The translations under genes were made by a program, and so were the position numbers. Below the pieces are notes generated by a model. It ran no database searches. It saw only the letters and a list, made by a program, of their open reading frames with translations, and was not told where the DNA came from. From contig NC_087068.1 of assembly GCF_963678635.1 (NCBI RefSeq), forward strand, positions 14,883,872-14,947,871: DNA of 64,000 bases. Direction: 5' to 3'. The DNA is from Symsagittifera roscoffensis. Lineage: Eukaryota > Xenacoelomorpha > Acoela > Convolutidae. Each line of letters opens with the position of its first letter. The stretch's first letter is position 1. Shown in pieces: positions 1 to 13,799 of this stretch.

Positions 1-3000
1 ACGAAAGTAACGGAGTATTTGTGCTCGGGGTGGGTTTTTTTATCAGACAAATTTCGACTTTTTAACTAGCTAATTTTGATGGAATTTTTTATATCATTCT
101 AAAGGTATTGTTCTCCTGAGCACAAATTTGAAAAGATATTTCAACTGTGATCATTTTTCGGAAAGTTACGGGGGTTTGTAGACTACCATTTTGGCCAATT
201 TCAGACAAGTAACGAGCGATAAATTTCGCGCTATTAATGCGTAAGCGGAGAGTTAATCTGTCTTAGAAATCGTTCCAAATTGGTTGAAAGAAGCTAAGTT
301 GCCATAATTGATTTGTTACAAGGAGCGAAATCTATCCTTTTGTACTTTTTATGGCGTGTGGGGGATGATTTTCATTTTAAAAAAATCAAAATTCAGAAAT
401 TTTTTTTTTCATTTTGTTTTGTTTCAATTAAATTTTTAACGTTAATACTGCTCCATAAAACTTAAAAGGCAGTCGGAACTTTCAGGGCTTCGCCCTGATA
501 CGAGCAGTCTTGTCTACTTTATTCAAAGTCTGCTTTTTGCTACGTAACCTAGTTATGCAGGTGCGTACCCACAAAGCCGCAATTCCGGATATCCGAAATA
601 ATTAAAAGTTTCGTGTTAAGTTAATTAGTATTACGTTGGCAATACTTATGTACGTTGAACAAAACACTTGATAGTAAAATAGGCTCCTTTCAATTTTCTG
701 TTTTAGAAAGTAAATCTAAAAATCGCTGGAAAACATTTCTTTTGGAAAAGAAATAAATATGAATTCAAAATGGCGTTCAAATTTACTTCTTCCATATCAG
801 AAGCTAAATAAGAAAATAACTCGGCTAAAATTCTGGTATTTCGGTGGTCCGTTGTCATTAAAAACTTATTTGGATGGCATTGCTAGTATTTGTAGTAATT
901 TTGGATGCTGATTTTTTTTGTCGTCTAAATGACTTGTCGCCTTACTTGCCTAGCAGTATAGGGGGAAAAGAGCCCCACTATGATTGGTAGACTATCAGTT
1001 ATTCGGATAGAGATCAAAAATAGACAACCTTTATTTCATAGTGTTCAAAAAGTAGACAAATAGTATCTTAAGCGATCAGAATCGAGAACAGAAAGCAAAC
1101 TTAGGAAATAAATAAGTATTAAAAATATTTTCATACGTTTGCTTCCTGTTCTCGTTTCTGATTGGTTAAAATAAAACTTATTGTTCCGACTTTTGATACG
1201 AAAGTAACGGAATATTTGTGCTCGGGGTGGGTTTTTTTTTTCTTCAGACAAATTTCGACTTTTTAACTAGCTAACTTTGATGGAATTTTTTATATCATTC
1301 GAAAGGTATTGTTCTCCTGAGCACAAATTTGAAAAGATATTTCAACTGTGATCATTTTTCGTAAAGTTACGGGGGTTTAAAGACTACCATTTTGGCCAAT
1401 TTCAGACAATTAACGCGCGATAAATTTCGCGCTATTAATGCGTAAGCGGAGAGTTAATCTGTCTTAGAAATCGTTCCAAATTGGTTGAAAGAAGCTAAGT
1501 TGCCATAATTGATTTGTTACAAGGAGCGAAATCTATCCTGTTGTACTTTATATGGCGTGTGGGGGATGATTTTCATTTAAAAAAAAATCAAATTTCAGAA
1601 ATTTTTTTTTCACTTTGTTTTGTTTCAATTAAATTTTTAACGTTAATACTGCTCCATAAAACTTAAAAGGCAGTCGGAACATTCAGGGCTTCGCCCTGAT
1701 ACGAGCACTCTTGTCTACTTTATTCAAAATCTGCTTTTTGCTACGTAACCTAGTTATGCAGGTGCGTACCCACAAAGCCGAAATTCCGGATATCCGAAAA
1801 AATTAAAAGTTTCGTGTTAAGTTAATTAGTATTACGTTGACAATACTTATGTACGTTGAACAAAACACTTGATAGTAAAATAGGCTCCTTTCAATTTTCT
1901 GTTTTAGAAAGTAAATCTAAAAATCGCTGGAAAACATTTCTTTTGGAAAAGAAATAAATATGAATTCAAAATGGCGTTCAAATTTACTTCTTCCATATCA
2001 GAAGCTAAATAAGAAAATAACTCGGCTAAAATTCTGGTATTTCGGTGGTCCGTTGTCATTAAAAAACTTATTTGGATGGCATTGCTAGTATTTGTAGTAA
2101 TTTTGGATGCTGATTTTTTTTGTCGTCTAAATGACTTGTCGCCTTACTTGCCTAGCAGTATAGGGGGAAAAGAGCCCCACTATGATTGGTAGACTATCAG
2201 TTATTCGGAAAGAGATCAAAAATAGACAACCTTTATTTCATAGTGCTCAAAAAGTAGACAATTACTATCTTAAGCGATCAGAATCGAGAACAGAAAGCAA
2301 ACTTAGGAAATAAATAAGTATTAAAAATATTTTCATACGTTTGCTTCCTGTTCTCGTTTCTGTTTGGTTAAAATAAAACTTATTGTTCCGACTTTCGATA
2401 CGAAAGTAACGGAGTATTTGTGCTCGGGGTGGGTTTTTTTTATCAGACAAATTTCGACTTTTTAACTAGCTAATTTTGATGGAATTTTTTATATCATTCT
2501 AAAGGTATTGTTCTCCTGAGCACAAATTTGAAAAGATATTTCAACTGTGATCATTTTTCGGAAAGTTACGGGGGTTTGTAGACTACCATTTTGGCCAATT
2601 TCAGACAAGTAACGAGCGATAAATTTCGCGCTATTAATGCGTAAGCGGAGAGTTAATCCGTCTTAGAAATCGTTCCAAATTAGTTGAAAGAAGATAATTT
2701 GCCATAATTGATTTGTTACAAGGAGCGAAATCTATCCTTTTGTACTTTTTATGGCGTGTGGGGGATGATTTTCATTTTAAAAAAATCAAAATTCAGAAAT
2801 TTTTTTTTCCATTTTGTTTTGTTTCAATTAAATTTTTAACGTTAATACTGCTCCATAAAACTTAAAAGGCAGTCGGAACATTCAGGGCTTCGCCCTGATA
2901 CGAGCAGTCTTGTCTACTTTATTCAAAGTCTGCTTTTTGCTACGTAACCTAGTTATGCAGGTGCGTACCCACAAAGCCGCAATTCCGGATATCCGAAATA

Positions 3001-3597
3001 ATTAAAAGTTTCGTGTTAAGTTAATTAGTATTACGTTGGCAATACTTATGTACGTTGAACAAAACACTTGATAGTAAAATAGGCTCCTTTCAATTTTCTG
3101 TTTTAGAAAGTAAATCTAAAAATCGCTGGAAAACATTTTTTTTGGAAAAGAAATAAATATGAATTCAAAATGGCGTTCAAATTTACTTCTTCCATATCAG
3201 AAGCTAAATAAGAAAATAACTCGGCTAAAATTCTGGTATTTCGGTGGTCCGTTGTCATTAAAAACTTATTTGGATGGCATTGCTAGTTTTTGTAGTAATT
3301 TTGGAAGCTGATTTTTTTTGTCGTCTAAATGACTTGTCGCCTTACTTGCCTAGCAGTATAGGGGGAAAAGAGCCCCACTATGATTGGTAGACTATCAGTT
3401 ATTCGGAAAGAGATCACAAATAGACAACTTTTATTTCATAGTGTTCAAAAAGTAGACAATTACTATCTTAAGCGATCAGAATCGAGAACAGAAAGCAAAC
3501 TTAGGAAATAATTAAGTATTAAAAATATTTTCATACGTTTGCTTCCTGTTCTTGTTTCTGTTTGGTTAAAATAAAACTTATTGTTCCGACTTTCGAT

Positions 3598-6500
3598 ACG
3601 AAAGTAACGGAATATTTGTGCTCGGGGTGGGTTTTTTTTCTTCAGACAAATTTCGACTTTTTAACTAAATAATTTTGATGGAATTTTTTATATCATTCGA
3701 AAGGTATTGTTCTCCTGAGCACAAATTTGAAAAGATATTTCAACTGTGATCATTTTTCGTAAAGTTACAGGGGTTTAAAGACTACCATTTTGGCCAATTT
3801 CAGACAATTAACGCGCGATAAATTTCGCGCTATTAATGCGTAAGCGGAGAGTTAATCTGTCTTAGAAATCGTTCCAAAATGGTTGAAAGAAGCTAAGTTG
3901 CCACAATTGATTTGTTACAAGGAGCGAAATCTATCCTTTTGTACTTTATATGGCGTGTGGGGGATGATTTTCATTAAAAAAAATTCAAATTTCAGAATTT
4001 TTTTTTTTCATTTTGTTTTGTTCTATTTAAACTTTTAACGTTATTACTGCTCCATAAAACTTAAAAGGCAGTCGGAAAACTCAGGGCTTCGCCCTGATAC
4101 GAGCAGTCTTGTCTACTTTATTCAAAGTCTGCTTTTTGCTACGTAACCTAGTTATGCAGGTGCGTACCCACAAAACCGCAATTCCGGATAACCGAAAAAA
4201 TTAAAAGTTTCGTGTTAAGTTAATTGGTATTACGTTGGCAATACTTATGTACGTTGGACAAAACAATTGTTAGTAAAATAGGCTCCTTTCAATTTTCTGT
4301 TTTAGAAATTTAATCTAAAAATTACTGGAAAACATTTTTTTTTGGAAAAGAAATAAATATGAATTCAAAATGGCGTTCAAGATTACTTCTTCCATATCAG
4401 AAGCTAAATAAGAAAATAACTCGGCTAAAATTCTGGTATTTCGGTGGTCCGTTATCATTGAAAACTTATTTGGATGGCATTGCTAGTATTTGTAGTAATT
4501 TTGGATGCTGATATACTTTGTCGTCTAAATGACTTGTCGCCTTACTTGCCTAGCAGTATAGGGGGAAAAGAGCCCCACTATGATTGGTAGACTATCAGTT
4601 ATTCGGAGAGAGATCAAAAAAAGACAACCTTTATTTCATACCGTTCAAAAAGTAGACAAATACTATCTTGAGCAATCAGAATCGAGAACAGAAAGCAAAC
4701 TTAGGAAATAAATAAGTATTAAAAATATTTTCATAAGTTTGCTTCCTGTTCTCGTTTCTGATTGGTTAAAAAAAAACTTATTGTTTCGACTTTCGATACG
4801 AAAGTAACGGAATATTTGTGCTCGGGGTGGGTTTTTTTTCTTCAGACAAATTTCGACTTTTTAACTAGCTTATTTTGATAGAATTTTTTTATATCATTCG
4901 AAAGGTATTGTTCTCCTGAGCACAAATTTGAAAAGATATTTCAACTGTGATCATTTTTCGTAAAGTTTAAAGACTACCATTTTGGCCGATTTCAGACAAT
5001 TAACGCTCGACAAATTTCGCGCTATTAATGCGTAAGCGGAGAATTAATCCGTCTTAGAAATCGTTCCAAATTGGTTGAAAGAAACTAATTTGCCATAATT
5101 GATTTGTTACAAGGAGCGAAAACTATCCTTTTGTACTTTATATGGCGTGTGGGGGATGATTTTCATTAAAAAAATTCAAATTTCAGAAATTTTTTTTTTC
5201 ATTTTGTTTTGTTTCATTTAAATTTTTAACGTTATTACTGCTCCATAAAACTTGTCTACTTTATTCAAAGTCTGCTTTTTGCTACGTAACCTAGTTATGC
5301 AGGCGCGTACCCACAAAGCCGCAATTCCGGATATCCGAAAAATTAAAAGTTTCGTGTTAAGTTAATTAGTATTACGTTGGCAATACTTATGTACGTTGAA
5401 CAAAACACTTGATAGTAAAATAGGCTCCTTTCAATTTTCTGTTTTAGAAAGTAAATCTAAAAATCGCTGGAAAACATTTCTTTTGGAAAAGAAATAAATA
5501 TGAATTCAAAATGGCGTTCAAATTTACTTCTTCCATATCAGAAGCTAAATAAGAAAATAACTCGGCTAAAATTCTGGTATTTCGGTGGTGCGTTGTCATT
5601 AAAAACTTATTTGGATGGCATTGCTAGTATTTGTAGTAATTTTGGATGCTGATTTTTTTTTGTCGTCTAAATGACTTGTCGCCTTACTTGCCTAGCAGTA
5701 TAGGGGGAAAAGAGCCCCACTATGATTGGTAGACTATCAGTTATTCGGATAGAGATCAAAAATAGACAACCTTTATTTCATAGTGTTCAAAAAGTAGACA
5801 AATAGTATCTTAAGCGATCAGAATCGAGAACAGAAAGCAAACTTAGGAAATAAATAAGTATTAAAAATATTTTCATACGTTTGCTTCCTGTTCTCGTTTC
5901 TGATTGGTTAAAATAAAACTTATTGTTCCGACTTTTGATACGAAAGTAACGGAATATTTGTGCTCGGGGTGGGTTTTTTTTTTCTTCAGACAAATTTCGA
6001 CTTTTTAACTAGCTAACTTTGATGGAATTTTTTAAATCATTCGAAAGGTATTGTTCTCCTGAGCACAAATTTGAAAAGATATTTCAACTGTGATCATTTT
6101 TCGTAAAGTTACGGGGGTTTAAAGACTACCATTTTGGCCAATTTCAGACAATTAACGCGCGATAAATTTCGCGCTATTAATGCGTAAGCGGAGAGTTAAT
6201 CTGTCTTAGAAATCGTTCCAAATTGGTTGAAAGAAGCTAAGTTGCCATAATTGATTTGTTACAAGGAGCGAAATCTATCCTTTTGTACTTTATATGGCGT
6301 GTGGGGGATGATTTTCATTTAAAAAAAATCAAATTTCAGAAATTTTTTTTTTCACTTTGTTTTGTTTCAATTAAATTTTTAACGTTAATACTGCTCCATA
6401 AAACTTAAAAGGCAGTCGGAACATTCAGGGCTTCGCCCTGATACGAGCAGTCTTGTCTACTTTATTCAAAATCTGCTTTTTGCTACGTAACCTAGTTATG

Positions 6501-9500
6501 CAGGCGCGTACCCACAAAGCCGCAATTCCAGATATCCGAAAAATTAAAAGTTTCGTGTTAAGTTAATTAGTATTACGTTGGCAATACTTATGTACGTTGA
6601 ACAAAACACTTGATAGTAAAATAGGCTCCTTTCAATTTTCTGTTTTAGAAAGTAAATCTAAAAATCGCTGGAAAACATTTCTTTTGGAAAAGAAATAAAT
6701 ATGAATTCAAAATGGCGTTCAAATTTACTTCTTCCATATCAGAAGCTAAATAAGAAAATAACTCGGCTAAAATTCGGGTATTTCGGTGGTCCGTTGTCAT
6801 TAAAAACTTATTTGGATGGCATTGCTAGTATTTGTAGTAATTTTGGATGCTGATTTTTTTTGTCGTCTAAATGACTTGTCGCCTTACTTGCCTAGCAGTA
6901 TAGGGGGAAAAGAGCCCCACTATGATTGGTAGACTATCAGTTATTCGGATAGAGATCAAAAATAGACAACCTTTATTTCATAGTGTTCAAAAAGTAGACA
7001 AATAGTATCTTAAGCGATCAGAATCGAGAACAGAAAGCAAACTTAGGAAATAATTAAGTATTAAAAATATTTTCATACGTTTGCTTCCTGTTCTTGTTTC
7101 TGTTTGGTTAAAATAAAACTTATTGTTCCGACTTTCGATACGAAAGTAACGGAATATTTGTGCTCGGGGTGGGTTTTTTTTCTTCAGACAAATTTCGACT
7201 TTTTAACTAAATAATTTTGATGGAATTTTTTATATCATTCGAAAGGTATTGTTCTCCTGAGCACAAATTTGAAAAGATATTTCAACTGTGATCATTTTTC
7301 GTAAAGTTACAGGGGTTTAAAGACTACCATTTTGGCCAATTTCAGACAATTAACGCGCGATAAATTTCGCGCTATTAATGCGTAAGCGGAGAGTTAATCT
7401 GTCTTAGAAATCGTTCCAAAATGGTTGAAAGAAGCTAAGTTGCCACAATTGATTTGTTACAAGGAGCGAAATCTATCCTTTTGTACTTTATATGGCGTGT
7501 GGGGGATGATTTTCATTAAAAAAAATTCAAATTTCAGAAATTTTTTTTTTCATTTTGTTTTGTTCTATTTAAACTTTTAACGTTATTACTGCTCCATAAA
7601 ACTTAAAAGGCAGTCGGAAAACTCAGGGCTTCGCCCTGATACGAGCAGTCTTGTCTACTTTATTCAAAGTCTGCTTTTTGCTACGTAACCTAGTTATGCA
7701 GGTGCGTACCCACAAAACCGCAATTCCGGATAACCGAAAAAATTAAAAGTTTCGTGTTAAGTTAATTGGTATTACGTTGGCAATACTTATGTACGTTGGA
7801 CAAAACAATTGTTAGTAAAATAGGCTCCTTTCAATTTTCTGTTTTAGAAATTTAATCTAAAAATTACTGGAAAACATTTTTTTTTGGAAAAGAAATAAAT
7901 ATGAATTCAAAATGGCGTTCAAGATTACTTCTTCCATATCAGAAGCTAAATAAGAAAATAACTCGGCTAAAATTCTGGTATTTCGGTGGTCCGTTATCAT
8001 TGAAAACTTATTTGGATGGCATTGCTAGTATTTGTAGTAATTTTGGATGCTGATATACTTTGTCGTCTAAATGACTTGTCGCCTTACTTGCCTAGCAGTA
8101 TAGGGGGAAAAGAGCCCCACTATGATTGGTAGACTATCAGTTATTCGGAGAGAGATCAAAAAAAGACAACCTTTATTTCATACCGTTCAAAAAGTAGACA
8201 AATACTATCTTGAGCAATCAGAATCGAGAACAGAAAGCAAACTTAGGAAATAAATAAGTATTAAAAATATTTTCATAAGTTTGCTTCCTGTTCTCGTTTC
8301 TGATTGGTTAAAAAAAAACTTATTGTTTCGACTTTCGATACGAAAGTAACGGAATATTTGTGCTCGGGGTGGGTTTTTTTTCTTCAGACAAATTTCGACT
8401 TTTTAACTAGCTTATTTTGATAGAATTTTTTTATATCATTCGAAAGGTATTGTTCTCCTGAGCACAAATTTGAAAAGATATTTCAACTGTGATCATTTTT
8501 CGTAAAGTTTAAAGACTACCATTTTGGCCGATTTCAGACAATTAACGCTCGACAAATTTCGCGCTATTAATGCGTAAGCGGAGAATTAATCCGTCTTAGA
8601 AATCGTTCCAAATTGGTTGAAAGAAACTAATTTGCCATAATTGATTTGTTACAAGGAGCGAAAACTATCCTTTTGTACTTTATATGGCGTGTGGGGGATG
8701 ATTTTCATTAAAAAAATTCAAATTTCAGAAATTTTTTTTTTCATTTTGTTTTGTTTCATTTAAATTTTTAACGTTATTACTGCTCCATAAAACTTGTCTA
8801 CTTTATTCAAAGTCTGCTTTTTGCTACGTAACCTAGTTATGCAGGCGCGTACCCACAAAGCCGCAATTCCGGATATCCGAAAAATTAAAAGTTTCGTGTT
8901 AAGTTAATTAGTATTACGTTGGCAATACTTATGTACGTTGAACAAAACACTTGATAGTAAAATAGGCTCCTTTCAATTTTCTGTTTTAGAAAGTAAATCT
9001 AAAAATCGCTGGAAAACATTTCTTTTGGAAAAGAAATAAATATGAATTCAAAATGGCGTTCAAATTTACTTCTTCCATATCAGAAGCTAAATAAGAAAAT
9101 AACTCGGCTAAAATTCTGGTATTTCGGTGGTCCGTTTTCATTAAAAACTTATTTGGATGGCATTGCTAGTATTTGTAGTAATTTTGGATGCTGATTTTTT
9201 TTGTCGTCTAAATGACTTGTCGCCTTACTTGCCTAGCAGTATAGGGGGAAAAGAGCCCCACTATGATTGGTAGACTATCAGTTATTCGGATAGAGATCAA
9301 AAATAGACAACCTTTATTTCATAGTGTTCAAAAAGTAGACAAATAGTATCTTAAGCGATCAGAATCGAGAACAGAAAGCAAACTTAGGAAATAAATAAGT
9401 ATTAAAAATATTTTCATACGTTTGCTTCCTGTTCTCGTTTCTGATTGGTTAAAATAAAACTTATTGTTCCGACTTTTGATACGAAAGTAACGGAATATTT

Positions 9501-10680
9501 GTGCTCGGGGTGGGTTTTTTTTTCTTCAGACAAATTTCGACTTTTTAACTAGCTAACTTTGATGGAATTTTTTAAATCATTCGAAAGGTATTGTTCTCCT
9601 GAGCACAAATTTGAAAAGATATTTCAACTGTGATCATTTTTCGTAAAGTTACGGGGGTTTAAAGACTACCATTTTGGCCAATTTCAGACAATTAACGCGC
9701 GATAAATTTCGCGCTATTAATGCGTAAGCGGAGAGTTAATCTGTCTTAGAAATCGTTCCAAATTGGTTGAAAGAAGCTAAGTTGCCATAATTGATTTGTT
9801 ACAAGGAGCGAAATCTATCCTTTTGTACTTTATATGGCGTGTGGGGGATGATTTTCATTTATAAAAAATCAAATTTCAGAAATTTTTTTTTTCACTTTGT
9901 TTTGTTTCAATTAAATTTTTAACGTTAATACTGCTCCATAAAACTTAAAAGGCAGTCGGAACATTCAGGGCTTCGCCCTGATACGAGCAGTCTTGTCTAC
10001 TTTATTCAAAATCTGCTTTTTGCTACGTAACCTAGTTATGCAGGTGCGTACCCACAAAGCCGAAATTCCGGATATCCGAAAAAATTAAAAGTTTCGTGTT
10101 AAGTTAATTAGTATTACGTTGACAATACTTACGTACGTTGAACAAAACACTTGATAGTAAAATAGGCTCCTTTCAATTTTCTGTTTTAGAAAGTAAATCT
10201 AAAAATCGCTGGAAAACATTTCTTTTGGAAAAGAAATAAATGAATTCAAAATGGCGTTCAAATTTACTTCTTCCATATCAGAAGCTAAATAAGAAAATAC
10301 CTCGGCTAAAATTCTGGTATTTCGGTGGTCCGTTGTCATTAAAAAACTTATTTGGATGGCATTGCTAGTATTTGTAGTAATTTTGGATGCTGATTTTTTT
10401 TTGTCGTCTAAATGACTTGTCGCCTTACTTGCCTAGCAGTATAGGGGGAAAAGAGCCCCACTATGATTGGTAGACTATCAGTTATTCGGAAAGAGATCAA
10501 AAATAGACAACCTTTATTTCATAGTGCTCAAAAAGTAGACAATTACTATCTTAAGCGATCAGAATCGAGAACAGGAAGCAAACTTAGGAAATAAATAAGT
10601 ATTAAAAATATTTTCATACGTTTGCTTCCTGTTCTCGTTTCTGTTTGGTTAAAATAAAACTTATTGTTCCGACTTTCGAT
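3598..10680 (+). repeat. Second-level tandem duplication inside the array (about 3.54 kb)
   Basis: Monomers at 3598, 4798 and 5940 match those at 7140, 8340 and 9481 in order, at an offset of about 3,542 bp. Shared diagnostic variants include actaaataatttt, ttacaggggttt and the 48-bp-deleted short form. The match decays within the third monomer, from about 6500 in the first copy and 10040 in the second. From there the second copy resembles the homogenised 1,200-bp run at 10681-13371. Confidence 0.85.
4672..4765. repeat. Satellite hairpin (example in one monomer)
   Basis: Each monomer carries an imperfect inverted repeat. In this monomer the left arm is 4672-4702 and the right arm 4735-4765: 31 bp with three mismatches around a 32-bp AT-rich loop. 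The arm core is aatcagaatcgagaacag. The same structure lies just before the start of every following monomer (for example 2275-2365 and 26870-26960). The core and its flank (gacaaatact) match the dispersed palindromic elements at 47068-47254 and 48371-48557. Confidence 0.85.
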
Positions 10681-13371
10681 ACGAAAGTAACGGAGTATTT
10701 GTGCTCGGGGTGTGTTTTTTTTATCAGACAAATTTCGACTTTTTAACTAGCTAATTTTGATGGAATTTTTTATATCATTCTAAAGGTATTGTTCTCCTGA
10801 GCACAAATTTGAAAAGATATTTCAACTGTGATCATTTTTCGGAAAGTTACGGGGGTTTGTAGACTACCATTTTGGCCAATTTCAGACAAGTAACGAGCGA
10901 TAAATTTCGCGCTATTAATGCGTAAGCGGAGAGTTAATCCGTCTTAGAAATCGTTCCAAATTGGTTGAAAGAAGATAATTTGCCATAATTGATTTGTTAC
11001 AAGGAGCGAAATCTATCCTTTTGTACTTTTTATGGCGTGTGGGGGATGATTTTCATTTTAAAAAAATCAAAATTCAGAAATTTTTTTTTTCACTTTGTTT
11101 TGTTTCAATTAAATTTTTAACGTTAATACTGCTCCATAAAACTTAAAAGGCAGTCGGAACATTCAGGGCTTCGCCCTGATACGAGCAGTCTTGTCTACTT
11201 TATTCAAAATCTGCTTTTTGCTACGTAACCTAGTTATGCAGGTGCGTACCCACAAAGCCGAAATTCCGGATATCCGAAAAAATTAAAAGTTTCGTGTTAA
11301 GTTAATTAGTATTACGTTGACAATACTTATGTACGTTGAACAAAACACTTGATAGTAAAATAGGCTCCTTTCAATTTTCTGTTTTAGAAAGTAAATCTAA
11401 AAATCGCTGGAAAACATTTCTTTTGGAAAAGAAATAAATATGAATTCAAAATGGCGTTCAAATTTACTTCTTCCATATCAGAAGCTAAATAAGAAAATAC
11501 CTCGGCTAAAATTCTGGTATTTCGGTGGTCCGTTGTCATTAAAAAACTTATTTGGATGGCATTGCTAGTATTTGTAGTAATTTTGGATGCTGATTTTTTT
11601 TTGTCGTCTAAATGACTTGTCGCCTTACTTGCCTAGCAGTATAGGGGGAAAAGAGCCCCACTATGATTGGTAGACTATCAGTTATTCGGAAAGAGATCAA
11701 AAATAGACAACCTTTATTTCATAGTGCTCAAAAAGTAGACAATTACTATCTTAAGCGATCAGAATCGAGAACAGGAAGCAAACTTAGGAAATAAATAAGT
11801 ATTAAAAATATTTTCATACGTTTGCTTCCTGTTCTCGTTTCTGTTTGGTTAAAATAAAACTTATTGTTCCGACTTTCGATACGAAAGTAACGGAGTATTT
11901 GTGCTCGGGGTGTGTTTTTTTTATCAGACAAATTTCGACTTTTTAACTAGCTAATTTTGATGGAATTTTTTATATCATTCTAAAGGTATTGTTCTCCTGA
12001 GCACAAATTTGAAAAGATATTTCAACTGTGATCATTTTTCGGAAAGTTACGGGGGTTTGTAGACTACCATTTTGGCCAATTTCAGACAAGTAACGAGCGA
12101 TAAATTTCGCGCTATTAATGCGTAAGCGGAGAGTTAATCCGTCTTAGAAATCGTTCCAAATTGGTTGAAAGAAGATAATTTACCATAATTGATTTGTTAC
12201 AAGGAGCGAAATCTATCCTTTTGTACTTTTTATGGCGTGTGGGGGATGATTTTCATTTTAAAAAAATCAAAATTCAGAAATTTTTTTTTTCACTTTGTTT
12301 TGTTTCAATTAAATTTTTAACGTTAATACTGCTCCATAAAACTTAAAAGGCAGTCGGAACATTCAGGGCTTCGCCCTGATACGAGCAGTCTTGTCTACTT
12401 TATTCAAAATCTGCTTTTTGCTACGTAACCTAGTTATGCAGGTGCGTACCCACAAAGCCGAAATTCCGGATATCCGAAAAAATTAAAAGTTTCGTGTTAA
12501 GTTAATTAGTATTACGTTGACAATACTTATGTACGTTGAACAAAACACTTGATAGTAAAATAGGCTCCTTTCAATTTTCTGTTTTAGAAAGTAAATCTAA
12601 AAATCGCTGGAAAACATTTCTTTTGGAAAAGAAATAAATATGAATTCAAAATGGCGTTCAAATTTACTTCTTCCATATCAGAAGCTAAATAAGAAAATAC
12701 CTCGGCTAAAATTCTGGTATTTCGGTGGTCCGTTGTCATTAAAAAACTTATTTGGATGGCATTGCTAGTATTTGTAGTAATTTTGGATGCTGATTTTTTT
12801 TTGTCGTCTAAATGACTTGTCGCCTTACTTGCCTAGCAGTATAGGGGGAAAAGAGCCCCACTATGATTGGTAGACTATCAGTTATTCGGAAAGAGATCAA
12901 AAATAGACAACCTTTATTTCATAGTGCTCAAAAAGTAGACAATTACTATCTTAAGCGATCAGAATCGAGAACAGGAAGCAAACTTAGGAAATAAATAAGT
13001 ATTAAAAATATTTTCATACGTTTGCTTCCTGTTCTCGTTTCTGTTTGGTTAAAATAAAACTTATTGTTCCGACTTTCGATACGAAAGTAACGGAGTATTT
13101 GTGCTCGGGGTGTGTTTTTTTTATCAGACAAATTTCGACTTTTTAACTAGCTAATTTTGATGGAATTTTTTATATCATTCTAAAGGTATTGTTCTCCTGA
13201 GCACAAATTTGAAAAGATATTTCAACTGTGATCATTTTTCGGAAAGTTACGGGGGTTTGTAGACTACCATTTTGGCCAATTTCAGACAAGTAACGAGCGA
13301 TAAATTTCGCGCTATTAATGCGTAAGCGGAGAGTTAATCCGTCTTAGAAATCGTTCCAAATTGGTTGAAAG
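10681..13371 (+). repeat. Homogenised run of near-identical 1,200-bp monomers
   Basis: The monomers at 10681, 11881 and 13081 (up to the MITE at 13372) repeat at exactly 1,200 bp with almost no differences. One visible change is aatttgccataa to aatttaccataa near 12181. The same run recurs at 22956-25646 in the second higher-order copy. This looks like very recent local amplification of one monomer type. Confidence 0.88.
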
Positions 13372-13799
13372 CAGGGTTGGCTTGTTAATTAACACCATGT
13401 TAATTAACACTGTTTTTTAACGTTTTTTAACGTTAAAAAACATCGAGATTTTAACTTTTTTAACATTTTATATTTAAACGAAGTAGTTTTTGCAATACAG
13501 CTCCAAAACATCTACTTTTCGTGAAATGGGCTCCGAAGGACGAGAATGGTTAGAAGTAGTAGAAAGCCGGTACGAAAACTCTGTCCCGCCGCTATGGTGT
13601 CTTGCTAACGTGCTGCACTTGGTCAAGAGAAGGCTGCGAAACTCGCTTTCGTGCTACGCGCTCTCAAAAAAGAGCACTATTTTTGATAAATCATTGAATG
13701 ATTTGTTTGAACTGAATTCAATTTTTAACCCTGTTTTTTAACATTTTTAACGTTAAAAACTGTTAAAAATCTTGTGAGGGTGTTAAAAAGCCAACCCTG
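13372..13799. mobile_element. hAT-type MITE inserted in a satellite monomer, copy 1
   Basis: A 428-bp insertion interrupts the monomer starting at 13081. Its ends are inverted repeats (CAGGGTTGGCTT and AAGCCAACCCTG), and it is flanked by the 8-bp target duplication gttgaaag at 13364-13371 and 13800-13807. CAGGG-type ends with 8-bp duplications are the hallmark of hAT transposons. Inside the ends are several TTTTTAACGTT and TTAATTAACA motifs in both orientations, like the subterminal repeats hAT transposases bind. An 83-codon open frame inside starts without ATG and looks incidental, so the element is non-autonomous. Confidence 0.93.

Noticed and set aside
13490-13741. 83-codon plus-strand frame inside the hAT-type MITE (also 25765-26016)
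   Set aside because: It starts at TTG, fills most of a 428-bp non-autonomous element and shows no transposase motif.
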